A stretch of DNA of 64,000 nt from Planctomycetales bacterium ZRK34 (GCA_014873095.1 CP050848.1:1860001-1924000); one strand, 5' to 3'; shown: positions 52,864 to 62,523, counted from the stretch's first letter. The notes: generated from the letters alone by a model not told the origin. Numbers and translations are program-made.

Positions 52864-53643
52864 TCACGCAGGTGGTGTAACCGTCTGTTGACCCAATCGA
52901 ATGATCACACAAGAAGAAACGAATACGGCCAGATAAATCAAAGATGATATTTCCACATATGGGTCAGTCGCGAGAAATGCCAAAATCAGATCACCAAGAA
53001 GCGCGGCTGAAAAGATGTCCCCGTGAAAAACGTCATAGTCGTTAATGACGAGATTGAATAGACCCACATGTAGCGCCATGATGATTAGCATGATCACCAC
53101 AGCGCCAAAGACTGCCAGATAACGGGTTTTTCCGGCAATCCATGCAAATAGCGTGTGTACCAGACATATCAGTAGCGCCAATCCTATTTCCAGCCACATG
53201 ATTTGACCGCTCTGCCAGCGCGAAAGCCAATCCTCCCGGCCGATTTCTGATGCCAGTTCATCTGGATAGGTCTCCAGTGTGTAGTACTTGATCGCGGGGT
53301 TGCGTATGACATCTGCCAACTGCTCTCGCCCAAAGGTCAGCCCCGTCACAACAACAATCAGCGCAACACTCCATAGGACAAACGCAAGTACGGCCATTCG
53401 GGCTCGTCCGGCGACAACTGAATACGCCCGAGCCAATGTGACAAATACTACGAACAGGACCAACAATTTCAGGGCACTTGCGGCAACCCAAAGACCAATC
53501 TCAACACCAACGGCGAAATCTCGATCAGCGCCCACCAGGGCGTGCCACCAGATGACCGCCATAAACAACACCGTCACGACCGAGGCGCGTGTCAAAGTGA
53601 TCGGATGTTTCGACGGGGCGACATGGGGCGACGCTTGCTCCAT
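52864..53643 (-). CDS. Membrane protein of unknown function
   Basis: A 259-aa protein with about six hydrophobic helices (residues about 20-38, 48-70, 83-103, 148-170, 176-197 and 230-250). No family was recognised. A loop of about 45 residues between helices 3 and 4 (REQLADVIRNPAIKYYTLET) may lie outside. Its stop codon comes 1 base after the FAD oxidoreductase stop on the other strand. It precedes the signal-peptidase-like gene's 3' end by 81 bases on the same strand and has the same lower GC content. Confidence 0.7.
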   Translation of the reverse strand: MEQASPHVAPSKHPITLTRASVVTVLFMAVIWWHALVGADRDFAVGVEIGLWVAASALKLLVLFVVFVTLARAYSVVAGRARMAVLAFVLWSVALIVVVTGLTFGREQLADVIRNPAIKYYTLETYPDELASEIGREDWLSRWQSGQIMWLEIGLALLICLVHTLFAWIAGKTRYLAVFGAVVIMLIIMALHVGLFNLVINDYDVFHGDIFSAALLGDLILAFLATDPYVEISSLIYLAVFVSSCVIIRLGQQTVTPPA

Positions 53644-53724
53644 AACCGCATGTTAGATCGATTTCAGACTCGCGGCATCCAAGTCGATGCTGATTTCACC
53701 AGCGCCGCGCATGCATCACGTTGA

Positions 53725-55311
53725 TCAGAATGAGTGCCAACGGCTCAGTGGCAGATATCGCCAACCGGCTACACCCACATAATGGTCTTCCGGTATGCGC
53801 CCGAAAAATCTTGAATCCTTGCTCTGGTCGGTGTTGTCACCCAACATCACCCACCCGGGTGCGGGAGAAAAGTCATCCATCTTGCCGATCGTCGTGAAAT
53901 AAATGTCCCTCCAAATCGCGATGCGATCGAGTTGGATTGAACATTTATTGGCAGTGATATTGACCAGGCATGGCATCGACGATGTCTGATCCGGTCGTGT
54001 CGGCACATTCGTCATGGCGACCAGTCGTTCGTTTTGATACAGCATCGCTTTGCCGTCACGAACCGACACGCGCATCAAACTGCCCGCCAGCGCATTTGGA
54101 AGCGATACCAGTTTCGCCTCCTGCTCATCAATCTGAATACCTGCCGTAGAATCCGGTTTGATCACGAACGCAACCGTCTGACTACCGATTATGCGCCTGA
54201 TCTCCAACGCCGCCTCCGCTTCGCCTGTCAATGATGCGACTTCCAGGTCCAGACGCACATCACCCACGGGCTTCCAAGAGTGATAGCTTCGTGTTGTCTG
54301 GTTGTATGGCAGGCGTGAGTCAATCGGACCTGTATATTCCAACACCTGCTGCGGTTCTTCAGCAGATTTCTCGCACGCCCAACCCGCGCCAGCTTGCCGC
54401 CAGTCGGATCGCGGGCCAGTCATCCAGCGCGGCCCATTGGGATTCATTCGTTTCACAATGTAACGGGTATCGTGCAGCGGAAACCACAGGTCATCACATA
54501 CTGGCGGCTGTCCGAGTTCGCTCGGCACCTTGGTCGCGACCTTGCCATTGATGACCACCTCGCCATCAACGATCTGCACACGCTCGCTGGGCAGGCCCAC
54601 CACGCGCTTGATGTATCTGATTTGGCGAGCTTCGGGATTTTCAAACACGAGCATATCCCATCGATGGGGCGTTCGTGTCTTATCCGCCAGTAGTCGTTCA
54701 CCGCTGGCAAGACGTGAACCCGCCGGGAGTGTCAAGAAATCACCACAATTCGGGCATATTAATGTGACTGCTTGAGGAATTGGCGAAGCAGCCACACCAT
54801 CAAAGCTGCGGTGCACGGGCGAAGCCACCACGAGATAGCCGCAGTTATCACAGGACTGTTGCAGGTGATACCCGTAAAACGTCGGCGCGACTCCCGCGGT
54901 CGGAATCACAAATGCCTCGATCAGCACCGGCCGCATGATCCCCATAGCGATCACCAATGACCAAGCGACATGCGCCGCTAGCAATCCAAGCGTCAACAGA
55001 AAAGCCCGATTCGAGGAAGCGCCGAGTTTTCGCCGTATCAACAGATATGTAATGCAGAGACTTGCGAGGAACACACACATGCTCACGGACTTCTGTGCAT
55101 CCTGCATCTGCTGAGAGCCATCGTCGATCAGACGATACATGAGATAGGCAACAAGCAGATTAATCGCCGCGACGACGGGGATTGACGCGGCAACCAGTTG
55201 ACACGCGCCCATATTCCGCCGACGGTTGACAAGCCACAGTGTCGTACCGCTGAGCACGACCAGAACGATGATGTCGGCAGCGAAAAGCGCAAATAGTGTA
55301 AACGTCGACAT
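53725..55311 (-). CDS. Signal peptidase I homologue lacking the catalytic Ser, with zinc-ribbon insert
   Basis: A 528-aa membrane protein with four N-terminal helices, then an S26 signal peptidase domain. Conserved parts are YIKRVVGLPSERVQI (general-base Lys about 235) and GDNTDQSKDSRFFGRIP (box E). Where LepB has IPSGSMMPTL, this has IPTAGVAPTF (about 136-145), so the Ser nucleophile is Gly140. Two CxxC pairs (C154/C157, C186/C189) form a zinc ribbon, as in large planctomycete homologues. A concanavalin-like segment is inserted at about 320-470. It is probably inactive or works differently. Confidence 0.78.
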   Translation of the reverse strand: MSTFTLFALFAADIIVLVVLSGTTLWLVNRRRNMGACQLVAASIPVVAAINLLVAYLMYRLIDDGSQQMQDAQKSVSMCVFLASLCITYLLIRRKLGASSNRAFLLTLGLLAAHVAWSLVIAMGIMRPVLIEAFVIPTAGVAPTFYGYHLQQSCDNCGYLVVASPVHRSFDGVAASPIPQAVTLICPNCGDFLTLPAGSRLASGERLLADKTRTPHRWDMLVFENPEARQIRYIKRVVGLPSERVQIVDGEVVINGKVATKVPSELGQPPVCDDLWFPLHDTRYIVKRMNPNGPRWMTGPRSDWRQAGAGWACEKSAEEPQQVLEYTGPIDSRLPYNQTTRSYHSWKPVGDVRLDLEVASLTGEAEAALEIRRIIGSQTVAFVIKPDSTAGIQIDEQEAKLVSLPNALAGSLMRVSVRDGKAMLYQNERLVAMTNVPTRPDQTSSMPCLVNITANKCSIQLDRIAIWRDIYFTTIGKMDDFSPAPGWVMLGDNTDQSKDSRFFGRIPEDHYVGVAGWRYLPLSRWHSF

Positions 55312-55341
55312 GGCACATCCCCGGTAGGTTGTGCGATCATG

Positions 55342-56427
55342 TTACACGGTCTTCAGTGATGACGCATCCAGTTCGACGCTGGCTTCTTCGGCGATGTGTT
55401 TGAATTCGTCGATTTCGGCGGCGGTGAAGAGCAGGCCGTCGTGTTTTTCGGATTCGGCGGCGGCGCGGGCTTCGATCTGGCCGGGCAGGAGGCAGCCTTC
55501 ATTGCCGTGGCCGAGGATGTCGTCGATGACGGCTTTGACGTTTTCAGACTGCGTGCGGCCCTTGGCGAAGTTGACGCCGATCGCTTCGGGGTGGATCACT
55601 TCAAAGTAGAAATTCGCCGTGCGCTTTTCATCGGCATCGCCGACGCCCCAGCGGTTGCGCAGGGTCGGGAGCGATCCGCCGACGAAGCCGCCGACGATTT
55701 CGTTGATCAGCGACAGGCCGTAGCCTTTGTGGGCGCCGAACGGAAGCAGCGCGTTGACCTGGTTGGGGTCGGTCGTTTCCTTGCCATCTTTATCGACGGC
55801 GGCGCCGAGCGGAAGCTGCTTGCCTTCGCGTTTGAACTGCTGCACGCGGCCCATGGCGACGGTGCTGGTCGCCCAGTCGATGCAGATGGGGAAGCCGATG
55901 GCGTCGGTCGTGGGGAAGCCCCAGGAGTGGGGATTGGTGCCGAGCGTCGGGTACTTGCCCATGAAGGGGACAACCTCGGCGAGCGCGGCGGTGCAGTTGG
56001 TGTAAGCGATGTAGCCCTTCCTGGCGGCGTCGATGACGTAGCCGCCGCCCCAGAGGTAGTGGAAGGCATTGTCGACGCTGACGACACCGACGCCGTACTG
56101 ATCGGCGAGCTGCATGGCGGTGTCCATGGCGTCGAAGGCCACGGCCTGGCCGAGCTTCTTGTTGGCGTTCCACCGCTGCACGGCAGGGAAGCGGCTGGGT
56201 AGTTTGTCGATCTCAGCAGCGGGAACGCATCCGCCCTTGGCCGAGCCGAACAGCTCATCGAGATGCAGGGCTTTGATGGCGTTGTGGGTTTTGATGCCGT
56301 GCCAGGCGGCAAGCTGGCAGAAGCGGGCGGCCTGCTCGGCTTCGTCGGCGGTGTAGCCGCGTTGCTGGTAGGCGCCGGCGACGAGGCGGTTGTGCAGTTC
56401 GACGGGCATGACGTAGGTGGCGGACAT
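55342..56427 (-). CDS. Malate/L-lactate dehydrogenase family oxidoreductase (Ldh_2/YlbC type)
   Basis: A 361-aa NAD(P)-dependent enzyme of the family that includes malate, ureidoglycolate, 2,3-diketo-L-gulonate and sulfolactate dehydrogenases. Family blocks: AWHGIKTHNAIKAL near the N-terminus (with the catalytic His), VSVDNAFHYLWGGGYVIDAA, GTNPHSWGFPTTDAIGFPIC, MGRVQQFKREGKQLP and FGAHKGYGLSLINEIVGGFV. Length is normal. It reduces or oxidises a 2-oxo/2-hydroxy acid; the substrate cannot be chosen from the sequence. Confidence 0.87.
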   Translation of the reverse strand: MSATYVMPVELHNRLVAGAYQQRGYTADEAEQAARFCQLAAWHGIKTHNAIKALHLDELFGSAKGGCVPAAEIDKLPSRFPAVQRWNANKKLGQAVAFDAMDTAMQLADQYGVGVVSVDNAFHYLWGGGYVIDAARKGYIAYTNCTAALAEVVPFMGKYPTLGTNPHSWGFPTTDAIGFPICIDWATSTVAMGRVQQFKREGKQLPLGAAVDKDGKETTDPNQVNALLPFGAHKGYGLSLINEIVGGFVGGSLPTLRNRWGVGDADEKRTANFYFEVIHPEAIGVNFAKGRTQSENVKAVIDDILGHGNEGCLLPGQIEARAAAESEKHDGLLFTAAEIDEFKHIAEEASVELDASSLKTV

Positions 56428-56550
56428 GGGCTTTGCTTCCGGGAATAGAGGGCGGATCGAAGACCCACCAGCATAATCACCCCGCCGCGGCGTGACTAGG
56501 GCACAATTGCGTCGCGCATGTCGTGACTTTGCCGCAGCGCCCGGCGGCAG

Positions 56551-57828
56551 TCAGCTCTCGTGACGGGTATTAACCCGCCGCAGAATCCATGGCCGCCCAA
56601 ACACACACACCAATGCGATCGCCACCAAGACCCCGAGAATGATCGGCTCGTTGAGCGCCAGCCGAATGAGCAACGTGACCGCTGCCAGCGTCGCCCCGCC
56701 TGCCCCTGCCCAACAGACCCAGCGCCGCCCGTCGATGCGACGCGCAGCGATGAGATTGACGACCGCGAAGGTGAACAGAAACGCCAGCGAGGCGGCTTCG
56801 ACGAGTTGACCCAGCGAACCGATCGCCGCCAGCAGTGCCCCGGAGGCGCCGAGGATCATCACGCTGCGATCGGGGATGTCGCTGCGGTTGGTATGGCTGA
56901 GCCAGGCGGGCAGTTCGCCGTCATCTGCGACGACGCGCGACAGTCGGGCGGTGGCAAACAGCGTGGCGTTGATCGCCGAGGCGGTGGAGAAAGCCGCGGC
57001 AATTGACACGAGAATCTTGCCGGTCAATCCCATCGCCTGCTGGCCCGCTTCTGCCAGGGCGATTTCCTTGTGCTCGATAAGTTTGCCAGCCCCGACCAGC
57101 GAGGCGGCCCCGAGGCTGACAATGATGTACACCGCGATGACAGCGATGATCGCCGTCGGCACAGCACGATGCAGCGTCCGCCGGGGGTGGTCGATGTCTT
57201 CGTAGTCGTAGGTCAGCAGTTGGAAGCCTTCGTAAGCCATGAAGATCGACGCGGCTCCGAGCAGCATGCCGCCGATCCCGCCGGGCTGCGCTTGCTCGTA
57301 TTGAATCTGCTGCGGTGAAAATGACCACAGCCCGATGCCCGCCAGCCCGATCAGTATCACCAGCTTGCCCCACACCGTCACAATCTCCAGCCACGACGCT
57401 TCGCCGACGCCCAGCAGATTCACCCCCACCAGCGCGCCGACGATCCCCACCGCCGCGGCGCGGACAAACCACGGCCCAAGATCAATCACCGCGCCCAGGT
57501 AATGCCCGAACGTGAACGCGTACACCGAGATCGTCAACACATACCCGATGATCAGAATCCACGACAGGCTGCCGGCCAATCCTTCGCGGTGCACCTCGCG
57601 CAGAAACGTGAACGCCCCGCCGCTCTCGCCGAACTTCGCCGCCAGCGCCACGTAGCTGTACCCGGTCGCCAGCGCGATCAGCCCGGCGATCAGAAAGCTC
57701 GCCCACGCCCATTGCCCGGCCGTCGCGATCACCACGCCGAGCACGGAAAAAATACCGCCGCCGACCATACCGCCCACGGCCATCGACCACGTGGCGTTGA
57801 ACCCCATTTTTGCGGATGAATCACTCAT
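56551..57828 (-). CDS. APC superfamily amino acid permease
   Basis: A 425-aa inner-membrane transporter with about 12 helices. ATG 57828 (MSDSSAKMGFNATWSMAVGG) is chosen; longer reading only adds low-complexity Arg/Pro sequence. The first-helix APC signature is MAVGGMVGGGIFSVLGVVIA; FMAYEGFQLLTYDYEDI and HPRRTLHRAVPTAI are typical of helices 6-7. Substrate is probably an amino acid or amine taken up with protons. It is divergent from the sigma-54 activator gene, with 56 bases between the starts. Confidence 0.86.
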   Translation of the reverse strand: MSDSSAKMGFNATWSMAVGGMVGGGIFSVLGVVIATAGQWAWASFLIAGLIALATGYSYVALAAKFGESGGAFTFLREVHREGLAGSLSWILIIGYVLTISVYAFTFGHYLGAVIDLGPWFVRAAAVGIVGALVGVNLLGVGEASWLEIVTVWGKLVILIGLAGIGLWSFSPQQIQYEQAQPGGIGGMLLGAASIFMAYEGFQLLTYDYEDIDHPRRTLHRAVPTAIIAVIAVYIIVSLGAASLVGAGKLIEHKEIALAEAGQQAMGLTGKILVSIAAAFSTASAINATLFATARLSRVVADDGELPAWLSHTNRSDIPDRSVMILGASGALLAAIGSLGQLVEAASLAFLFTFAVVNLIAARRIDGRRWVCWAGAGGATLAAVTLLIRLALNEPIILGVLVAIALVCVFGRPWILRRVNTRHES

Positions 57829-57884
57829 GAAACCATTGCTGATGAGTACCGATTTAAGTAATCCTACCCTATGATGCTGCCGTG

Positions 57885-59291
57885 ATGACTCAGGCAAATG
57901 CTGTGATCTCGGTCGGGTTGGACCCGGCGTCGCTGGCGACGGCGCAGGCGGTGTGTGATGCGCTGAACGTGACGCTGCACGAAGCATCCGTTGATGAGGC
58001 GACCGGCGAGGCGGGGCTGGCGCTGTGTGCGATCGAGCAATTCGATGCGCTGCATGCGTTGCGTCCCGAACTGGCGACGATCGTGATCGCCTCGGCGACC
58101 GACAGCCAGCAGACCATCGAAGCGATGAAGCGCGGCGCCATCGAATGCCTGCTGATGCCGCTGCACGAACCGGCGCTGCGCGAGCAGATTTCCGAAGCGC
58201 TGATCGCCGGCGAGGCGCCTTCGCCACGCCAACCGATGCGATCGATGGTCGCCGGGGCTGAAGACGGCATCATCGGACAGTCGCCGGCAATGGCGGCGGT
58301 GTACAAACTCGTCGGTCTGATCGCGCCGCGGCAGGTTAATGTGCTGATCACCGGTGAGTCCGGCACGGGCAAGGAAGTCATCGCCAAGGCGCTGCACCGT
58401 CACAGCGATCGAGTGGATGAAGCGCTGCTGGCGGTCAACTGCGCGGCGATCCCGGAGACATTGCTGGAAAGCGAACTGTTCGGTCACGAGCAAGGCGCCT
58501 TCACCGGGGCCGACCGCCGCAAGATCGGCAAGTTTGAACAGGCGCACGGCGGCACGCTGTTTCTAGATGAAATCGGCGACATGCCGCTGGCGACGCAGGT
58601 AAAACTGCTGCGCGTATTGCAAGACCAGAAGTTTCAGCGGCTCGGCGGCACACAAACCGTGCAGGCGGATGTGCGCATCATCGCCGCTACGCATCAGCCG
58701 CTCGAACAGCTCATCGCTGACAAAACATTCCGACAGGATCTGTACTATCGGCTGAAGGTGGCGACGATTCATCTGCCGCCGCTGCGTCAGCGGGAAGTCG
58801 ATGCCGTGCTGCTGGCGCACTACTTCGTCGAGCAGTTGAATCCGCAATTCGGCACGCACATCACGAGCTTCAGCCCCGAAGCGGTGAAGCTGCTGCTCAG
58901 CTACGACTGGCCCGGCAACGTGCGTGAACTCGAGAACGTGATCAAGGCGTCGCTGCTGGTGGCGCGCGGCCCGGTGTTTCGGGCGGAGTTTTTACCCGAG
59001 TCGATACGCCGGCCGATTCAAACCACCGATCGCGCGGCGCGTGATGAAACCGGTGACGGTGATCTGCAGGCGCTGGTGCAGCATTACCTGTCGGATGCCG
59101 GCAGCGTGGGCCATGTTCACCGGGCGGTCAGCGAGCATGTCGACCGCGTGCTGCTGACCGCAGCGCTGAACCACACCGGCGGTCATCTCCAGCGCACCGC
59201 CGACCTGCTGGGCATCTCCCGCACGACCCTCCGCCAGCGGATGCGACACCTCGGCATCACCATCGAATCGTCGGCCAGAACCAACTCGTAA
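57885..59291 (+). CDS. Sigma-54-dependent transcriptional activator with degenerate receiver domain
   Basis: A 468-aa NtrC-type enhancer-binding protein. Residues about 6-105 look like a receiver domain but lack the acidic pocket and phospho-Asp ([17 protein letters not shown] where DxxxxDxxMP is expected) and the conserved Lys. The AAA+ domain follows: Walker A GESGTGKE (about 156), GAFTGA loop (about 204) contacting sigma-54, Walker [14 protein letters not shown], and [10 protein letters not shown] Fis-type HTH ([20 protein letters not shown]) ends the protein. The next gene has a sigma-54-like promoter. Confidence 0.9.
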   Translation: MTQANAVISVGLDPASLATAQAVCDALNVTLHEASVDEATGEAGLALCAIEQFDALHALRPELATIVIASATDSQQTIEAMKRGAIECLLMPLHEPALREQISEALIAGEAPSPRQPMRSMVAGAEDGIIGQSPAMAAVYKLVGLIAPRQVNVLITGESGTGKEVIAKALHRHSDRVDEALLAVNCAAIPETLLESELFGHEQGAFTGADRRKIGKFEQAHGGTLFLDEIGDMPLATQVKLLRVLQDQKFQRLGGTQTVQADVRIIAATHQPLEQLIADKTFRQDLYYRLKVATIHLPPLRQREVDAVLLAHYFVEQLNPQFGTHITSFSPEAVKLLLSYDWPGNVRELENVIKASLLVARGPVFRAEFLPESIRRPIQTTDRAARDETGDGDLQALVQHYLSDAGSVGHVHRAVSEHVDRVLLTAALNHTGGHLQRTADLLGISRTTLRQRMRHLGITIESSARTNS

Positions 59292-59323
59292 CGATCAATT
59301 TTTGACCGTTGCGGCTGAAGTCT

Positions 59324-59348
59324 GTCCGCTCTGGCGGCGTTGGCGGAC
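59324..59348. promoter_or_regulatory. Inverted repeat GTCCGC / GCGGAC, candidate enhancer site
   Basis: Half sites at 59324-59329 and 59343-59348 lie 70-95 bases upstream of a sigma-54-like promoter, a usual distance for activator binding. Confidence 0.45.
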
Positions 59349-59380
59349 TTTCGAAGTATTTACACATCGCATTTGATTAC

Positions 59381-59396
59381 AGTGATTTACATCACT
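59381..59396. promoter_or_regulatory. CRP/FNR-type palindrome AGTGAT-TTAC-ATCACT
   Basis: Perfect 6-bp arms around four bases. The core fits both GTGA-N6-TCAC (CRP) and TGAT-N4-ATCA (FNR). It lies just upstream of the sigma-54-like promoter of the TraR/DksA gene. Confidence 0.6.
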
Positions 59397-59417
59397 CAAA
59401 CCGCCGGCTCTACCAAC

Positions 59418-59433
59418 TGGCATGGGCCTTGCC
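59418..59433 (+). promoter_or_regulatory. Sigma-54 (-24/-12) promoter
   Basis: TGGCAT-GGGCC-TTGCC matches the consensus TGGCAC-N5-TTGCW at 9 of the 11 fixed positions, with correct spacing. The expected start is near 59444, giving a leader of about 37 bases to the ATG at 59481. Confidence 0.75.
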
Positions 59434-59480
59434 TTGGGTGGGATGTCTTGGTTGTCATCCCCTTAACCCAGGAGGTCATC

Positions 59481-59774
59481 ATGACCCGTCATCAGGAACT
59501 TGAGATGCTCGAAAGCGTACTGTTGGAGAAGTTGGACCAGGTGAACAACGCCCTGGCCAGCGACGTGGCGATCATGGGCCCGGACCAGATCCGCGAACTG
59601 GCTGAGGCGGCCGAACAGGTCGTGCGCGGCGCCTACGGGCAGTGCGTCGAATGCAATGCGTCGATTCCCCTGCAGCGGCTGCGTGTCAAACCCGAAGCGG
59701 TGCGCTGCATCAAGTGCCAGCAGCAGGCTGAGCAGATGCGCGTGCGGCCGGAGTACATCCGCTACGCCTCATAA
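59481..59774 (+). CDS. TraR/DksA-type zinc finger protein
   Basis: A 97-aa protein; AGGAGG sits 5 bases before the ATG. An N-terminal coiled coil (about 1-50) leads to the C4 zinc finger C55-V-E-C58 ... C76-I-K-C79, the DksA/TraR layout but shorter than DksA (about 150). Small members bind the RNA polymerase secondary channel and alter promoter choice, with or without ppGpp. The upstream sigma-54-like promoter and neighbouring enhancer-binding protein suggest it is a target of that activator. Confidence 0.88.
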   Translation: MTRHQELEMLESVLLEKLDQVNNALASDVAIMGPDQIRELAEAAEQVVRGAYGQCVECNASIPLQRLRVKPEAVRCIKCQQQAEQMRVRPEYIRYAS

Positions 59775-59806
59775 GCCAACGCCAACCCACGAAACGCCCC
59801 ACGCAA

Positions 59807-59836
59807 AAGGCGGGGAGACTTCAGTCTCCCCGCCTT
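59807..59836. terminator. 13-bp perfect hairpin between convergent genes
   Basis: AAGGCGGGGAGAC, TTCA loop, GTCTCCCCGCCTT. Read on the minus strand the stem is followed by a short T run, so it probably ends gnd and perhaps the TraR/DksA gene too. Confidence 0.75.
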
Positions 59837-59864
59837 GGGGTGAGGGCGATGGTGGTATGACCGT

Positions 59865-61400
59865 TTACGCTTTGAGCTGCGGGCGGTCGGCCTTGGGCCA
59901 GTCGACGTGGAAGAACTGGCCGCGCGGCGTGTCGGTGCGCTCGTAGGTGTGGGCCCCGAAGTAGTCGCGCTGAGCCTGCAGCAGATTCGCCGGCAGCACC
60001 TTGGCGCGATACCCGTCGAAGTACGCCAGGGCGGAGCTGAAGGCCGGCGTCGAAACACCGTTGAGCACGGCGAGGCTGACGACCTTGCGCCAGTTTTCCT
60101 GGCAGCGGTGCAGTTCCTTCTTGAAGAACGGATCGAGCATGAGGTTCTGCAGGTCGGGGTTCTTCTGGTAAGCCTCGGTGATCTTCTGCAGGAAGCGGGC
60201 GCGGATGATGCAGCCGCCGCGGAAGATCTTGGCGATCTCGCCGAAGTTCAACTTCCAGCCGTATTCCTTCTGAGCCTCGGCCATGAGCTGGAAGCCCTGG
60301 GCGTAGGCGCAGATCTTCGAGGAATACAGGGCGTCGTGAATCGCTTCGACGAGTTTCTTCTTGCCCTTGATCTCTTTGACCTTGGGGCCTTTGAGCTTCT
60401 TGGAAGCGGCGACGCGCTCGTCCTTGAGGGCGGACAGGCAGCGGGCGAACACGGCCTCGGCGATCGAGTTCGCCGGGATGCCGAGGTCCAGGGCGCTGGT
60501 GGAAGTCCACTTGCCGGTGCCCTTCTGGCCGGCGGTGTCGAGCACCTTGTCGACGAGGAAGCCGCGCTTGGTGGCGGGGTCTTTCTGCTGGAGGATGTCG
60601 GTGGTGATCTCGATCAGGTACGAATCAAGCACGCCCTTGTTCCACTTGCCGAAGACCTTGGACATCTCGCCGGCGGACATGCCCAGCAGCGTCTTCATGA
60701 GGTTGTAGGCCTCGCAGATGAGCTGCATGTCGATGTATTCGATGCCGTTGTGAACCATCTTGACGTAGTGGCCGGCGCCGTCGGGGCCGATGTGCGTCGT
60801 GCAGGTTTCACCCTTGGTGATGGGCTTGCCGGCGGCGTAGTCTTCGTAGGCCTTGCCGGACTTGGGATCGACCTTGGCGGCGATCGCTTCCCAGATGGGC
60901 TTCAGCGACTTCCACGCCTTGGGGCTGCCGCCGGGCATCAGCGAAGGACCGAAACGCGCGCCGAGTTCACCACCGGAAACACCGGAGCCGATGAATTCGT
61001 AACCCTGCTCGGTGAGTTCCTTTTCGCGACGGATGGTGGCGTTCCAGTTGCTGTTGCCGCCGTCGATGATGATGTCGCCTTTATCCAGCAGCGGCAGAAG
61101 CTGCTCGATGGACTTGTCGACCGCATCGCGATCCGTCGGCAGCACGGCCGTCGACTTGACCAGCAGCACGATCTTGCGCGGCGTGGCGATCGAGTCGACG
61201 AAGTCCTTGAGTTCGGCGTGACCGACGACGCGCTCGGCCGAAGGTTCATTTTCCTGGCAGTGCTTGATGAAGTCTTCCATCTTGGAAGTCGTGCGGTTGA
61301 AGACCGAGACGGTGTAACCGTGGTCGGCCATGTTCAGCACGAGGTTCTGCCCCATGACTGCCAGACCGATGAGTCCGATGTCGGATTTGCCGTTGGACAT
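59865..61400 (-). CDS. gnd: 6-phosphogluconate dehydrogenase, decarboxylating
   Basis: A 511-aa enzyme of the pentose phosphate pathway that turns 6-phosphogluconate into ribulose-5-phosphate, CO2 and NAD(P)H. Diagnostic parts: [20 protein letters not shown] (coenzyme fold), [20 protein letters not shown] (substrate site), [20 protein letters not shown] with the catalytic Lys, and the C-terminal [12 protein letters not shown]. It is slightly longer than the usual 470-490 residues. A weaker match in the coenzyme loop ([12 protein letters not shown], Arg after Asn) points to NADP. Confidence 0.96.
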   Translation of the reverse strand: MSNGKSDIGLIGLAVMGQNLVLNMADHGYTVSVFNRTTSKMEDFIKHCQENEPSAERVVGHAELKDFVDSIATPRKIVLLVKSTAVLPTDRDAVDKSIEQLLPLLDKGDIIIDGGNSNWNATIRREKELTEQGYEFIGSGVSGGELGARFGPSLMPGGSPKAWKSLKPIWEAIAAKVDPKSGKAYEDYAAGKPITKGETCTTHIGPDGAGHYVKMVHNGIEYIDMQLICEAYNLMKTLLGMSAGEMSKVFGKWNKGVLDSYLIEITTDILQQKDPATKRGFLVDKVLDTAGQKGTGKWTSTSALDLGIPANSIAEAVFARCLSALKDERVAASKKLKGPKVKEIKGKKKLVEAIHDALYSSKICAYAQGFQLMAEAQKEYGWKLNFGEIAKIFRGGCIIRARFLQKITEAYQKNPDLQNLMLDPFFKKELHRCQENWRKVVSLAVLNGVSTPAFSSALAYFDGYRAKVLPANLLQAQRDYFGAHTYERTDTPRGQFFHVDWPKADRPQLKA

Positions 61401-61448
61401 GATGCTTATCCTTTGATGAAGCGCAGGGCGATGCCCTGCCGCTAAACG

Positions 61449-62414
61449 TTAAAACTTGTTCGCCTGGATGAAGTCGCTGTCACCCTTCAGAAAGTTCACG
61501 ATATTCTGGGTCGCCCGCATGGCCTGACGTTCGACCGATTCGAACGTGCGGCTCCCGACGTGCGGGGTGATGATTATGTTATCAAGTTCCTGGAAGATGT
61601 GCGGAGATTTCATGGGTTCGGTTTCCAGCACATCCCCGCCGTAGCCCTTGAGCTTGCCCGAGCGGCAGGCGTCGGCGACCGCGGGCTCATCGACGAGTCC
61701 GCCGCGAGCGGTGTTGATGATGATCGAGCCGTCCTTCATCGTCGCCAGGCGGTCGGCGTTGATGAACTTGGCGGTCTTGTCGGTCATCGGCATGTGCAGG
61801 CTGACCACGTCGGCGACCTTGAGCACATCTTCAGCCGAGGCGGCCTTCTCGACGCCGTGTTGCTTGGCGAAGTCCTCGTCCCAATATTCGTCGAAGGCCA
61901 CGGGTTTCATCCCGAAGGCGATGCCGCGGGTGAGCACTTCCTTGCCGATGCGGCCCATGCCGAGCACGCCCAGCGTCTTGCCCATGAGCTCATTGCCGGT
62001 GATCCGCTTCCAGGAGCCTTCCTTCACCGCCCGCATGTGCGGCCAGAAGTGCTTGGCCAGAGCGATCATAAGGCCGATCGCGTGTTCGGCGACGGTCGTG
62101 TGGTTCACGCCCGGCGTAAACAGCACGGGGATCTTCTTGCTGGTGGCGTAGGGCACATCAATCGAGTCCAGGCCGATGCCGTATTTGGCGATGACTTTGC
62201 ACTGCGGGAGCAGCGCGTCGATGACCTTGGGGGTGAAATGGTCATCGCCGTTGAGCGTCCCGTCGAAGGGGCCGGACTCGGCGGTCAGGTCGAGCATCTG
62301 CTGCTCATTGAGGGGCCCGCGGGCTCGCACGACGTCGAAACCGGACGCTTCGAGGGCGGCATGATGGGCGCCGGGGGTGTCTTGGTAGCTGGTGGTCGTC
62401 AGTAAAATGCGCAT
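61449..62414 (-). CDS. D-2-hydroxyacid dehydrogenase (phosphoglycerate dehydrogenase-like)
   Basis: A 321-aa NAD-dependent enzyme. GKTLGVLGMGRIGKEVLTRG is the nucleotide motif; the catalytic triad is Arg in INTARGGLVDE, Glu in GDVLETEPM and His in ITPHVGSRT. It lacks the C-terminal ACT domain of SerA, so it may act on glyoxylate, hydroxypyruvate or another 2-oxo acid rather than in serine synthesis. It lies 48 bases upstream of gnd on the same strand and could be co-transcribed. Confidence 0.9.
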   Translation of the reverse strand: MRILLTTTSYQDTPGAHHAALEASGFDVVRARGPLNEQQMLDLTAESGPFDGTLNGDDHFTPKVIDALLPQCKVIAKYGIGLDSIDVPYATSKKIPVLFTPGVNHTTVAEHAIGLMIALAKHFWPHMRAVKEGSWKRITGNELMGKTLGVLGMGRIGKEVLTRGIAFGMKPVAFDEYWDEDFAKQHGVEKAASAEDVLKVADVVSLHMPMTDKTAKFINADRLATMKDGSIIINTARGGLVDEPAVADACRSGKLKGYGGDVLETEPMKSPHIFQELDNIIITPHVGSRTFESVERQAMRATQNIVNFLKGDSDFIQANKF

Positions 62415-62523
62415 GAGGCACGCTCCGTGAAAAGTCGTTCCACGGTAGCGTGTTTGGCGACGGATTCAAGGCCATCAAGCCCCGAATCTTGCGTCATCGG
62501 ATACATGATATTTCCCGATCCAA

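Noticed and set aside
57829..58227. N-terminal extension of the amino acid permease
   Set aside because: The extra 133 codons give an Arg/Ser/Pro-rich stretch that overlaps the start of the divergent activator gene; the normal APC first helix follows the ATG at 57828.
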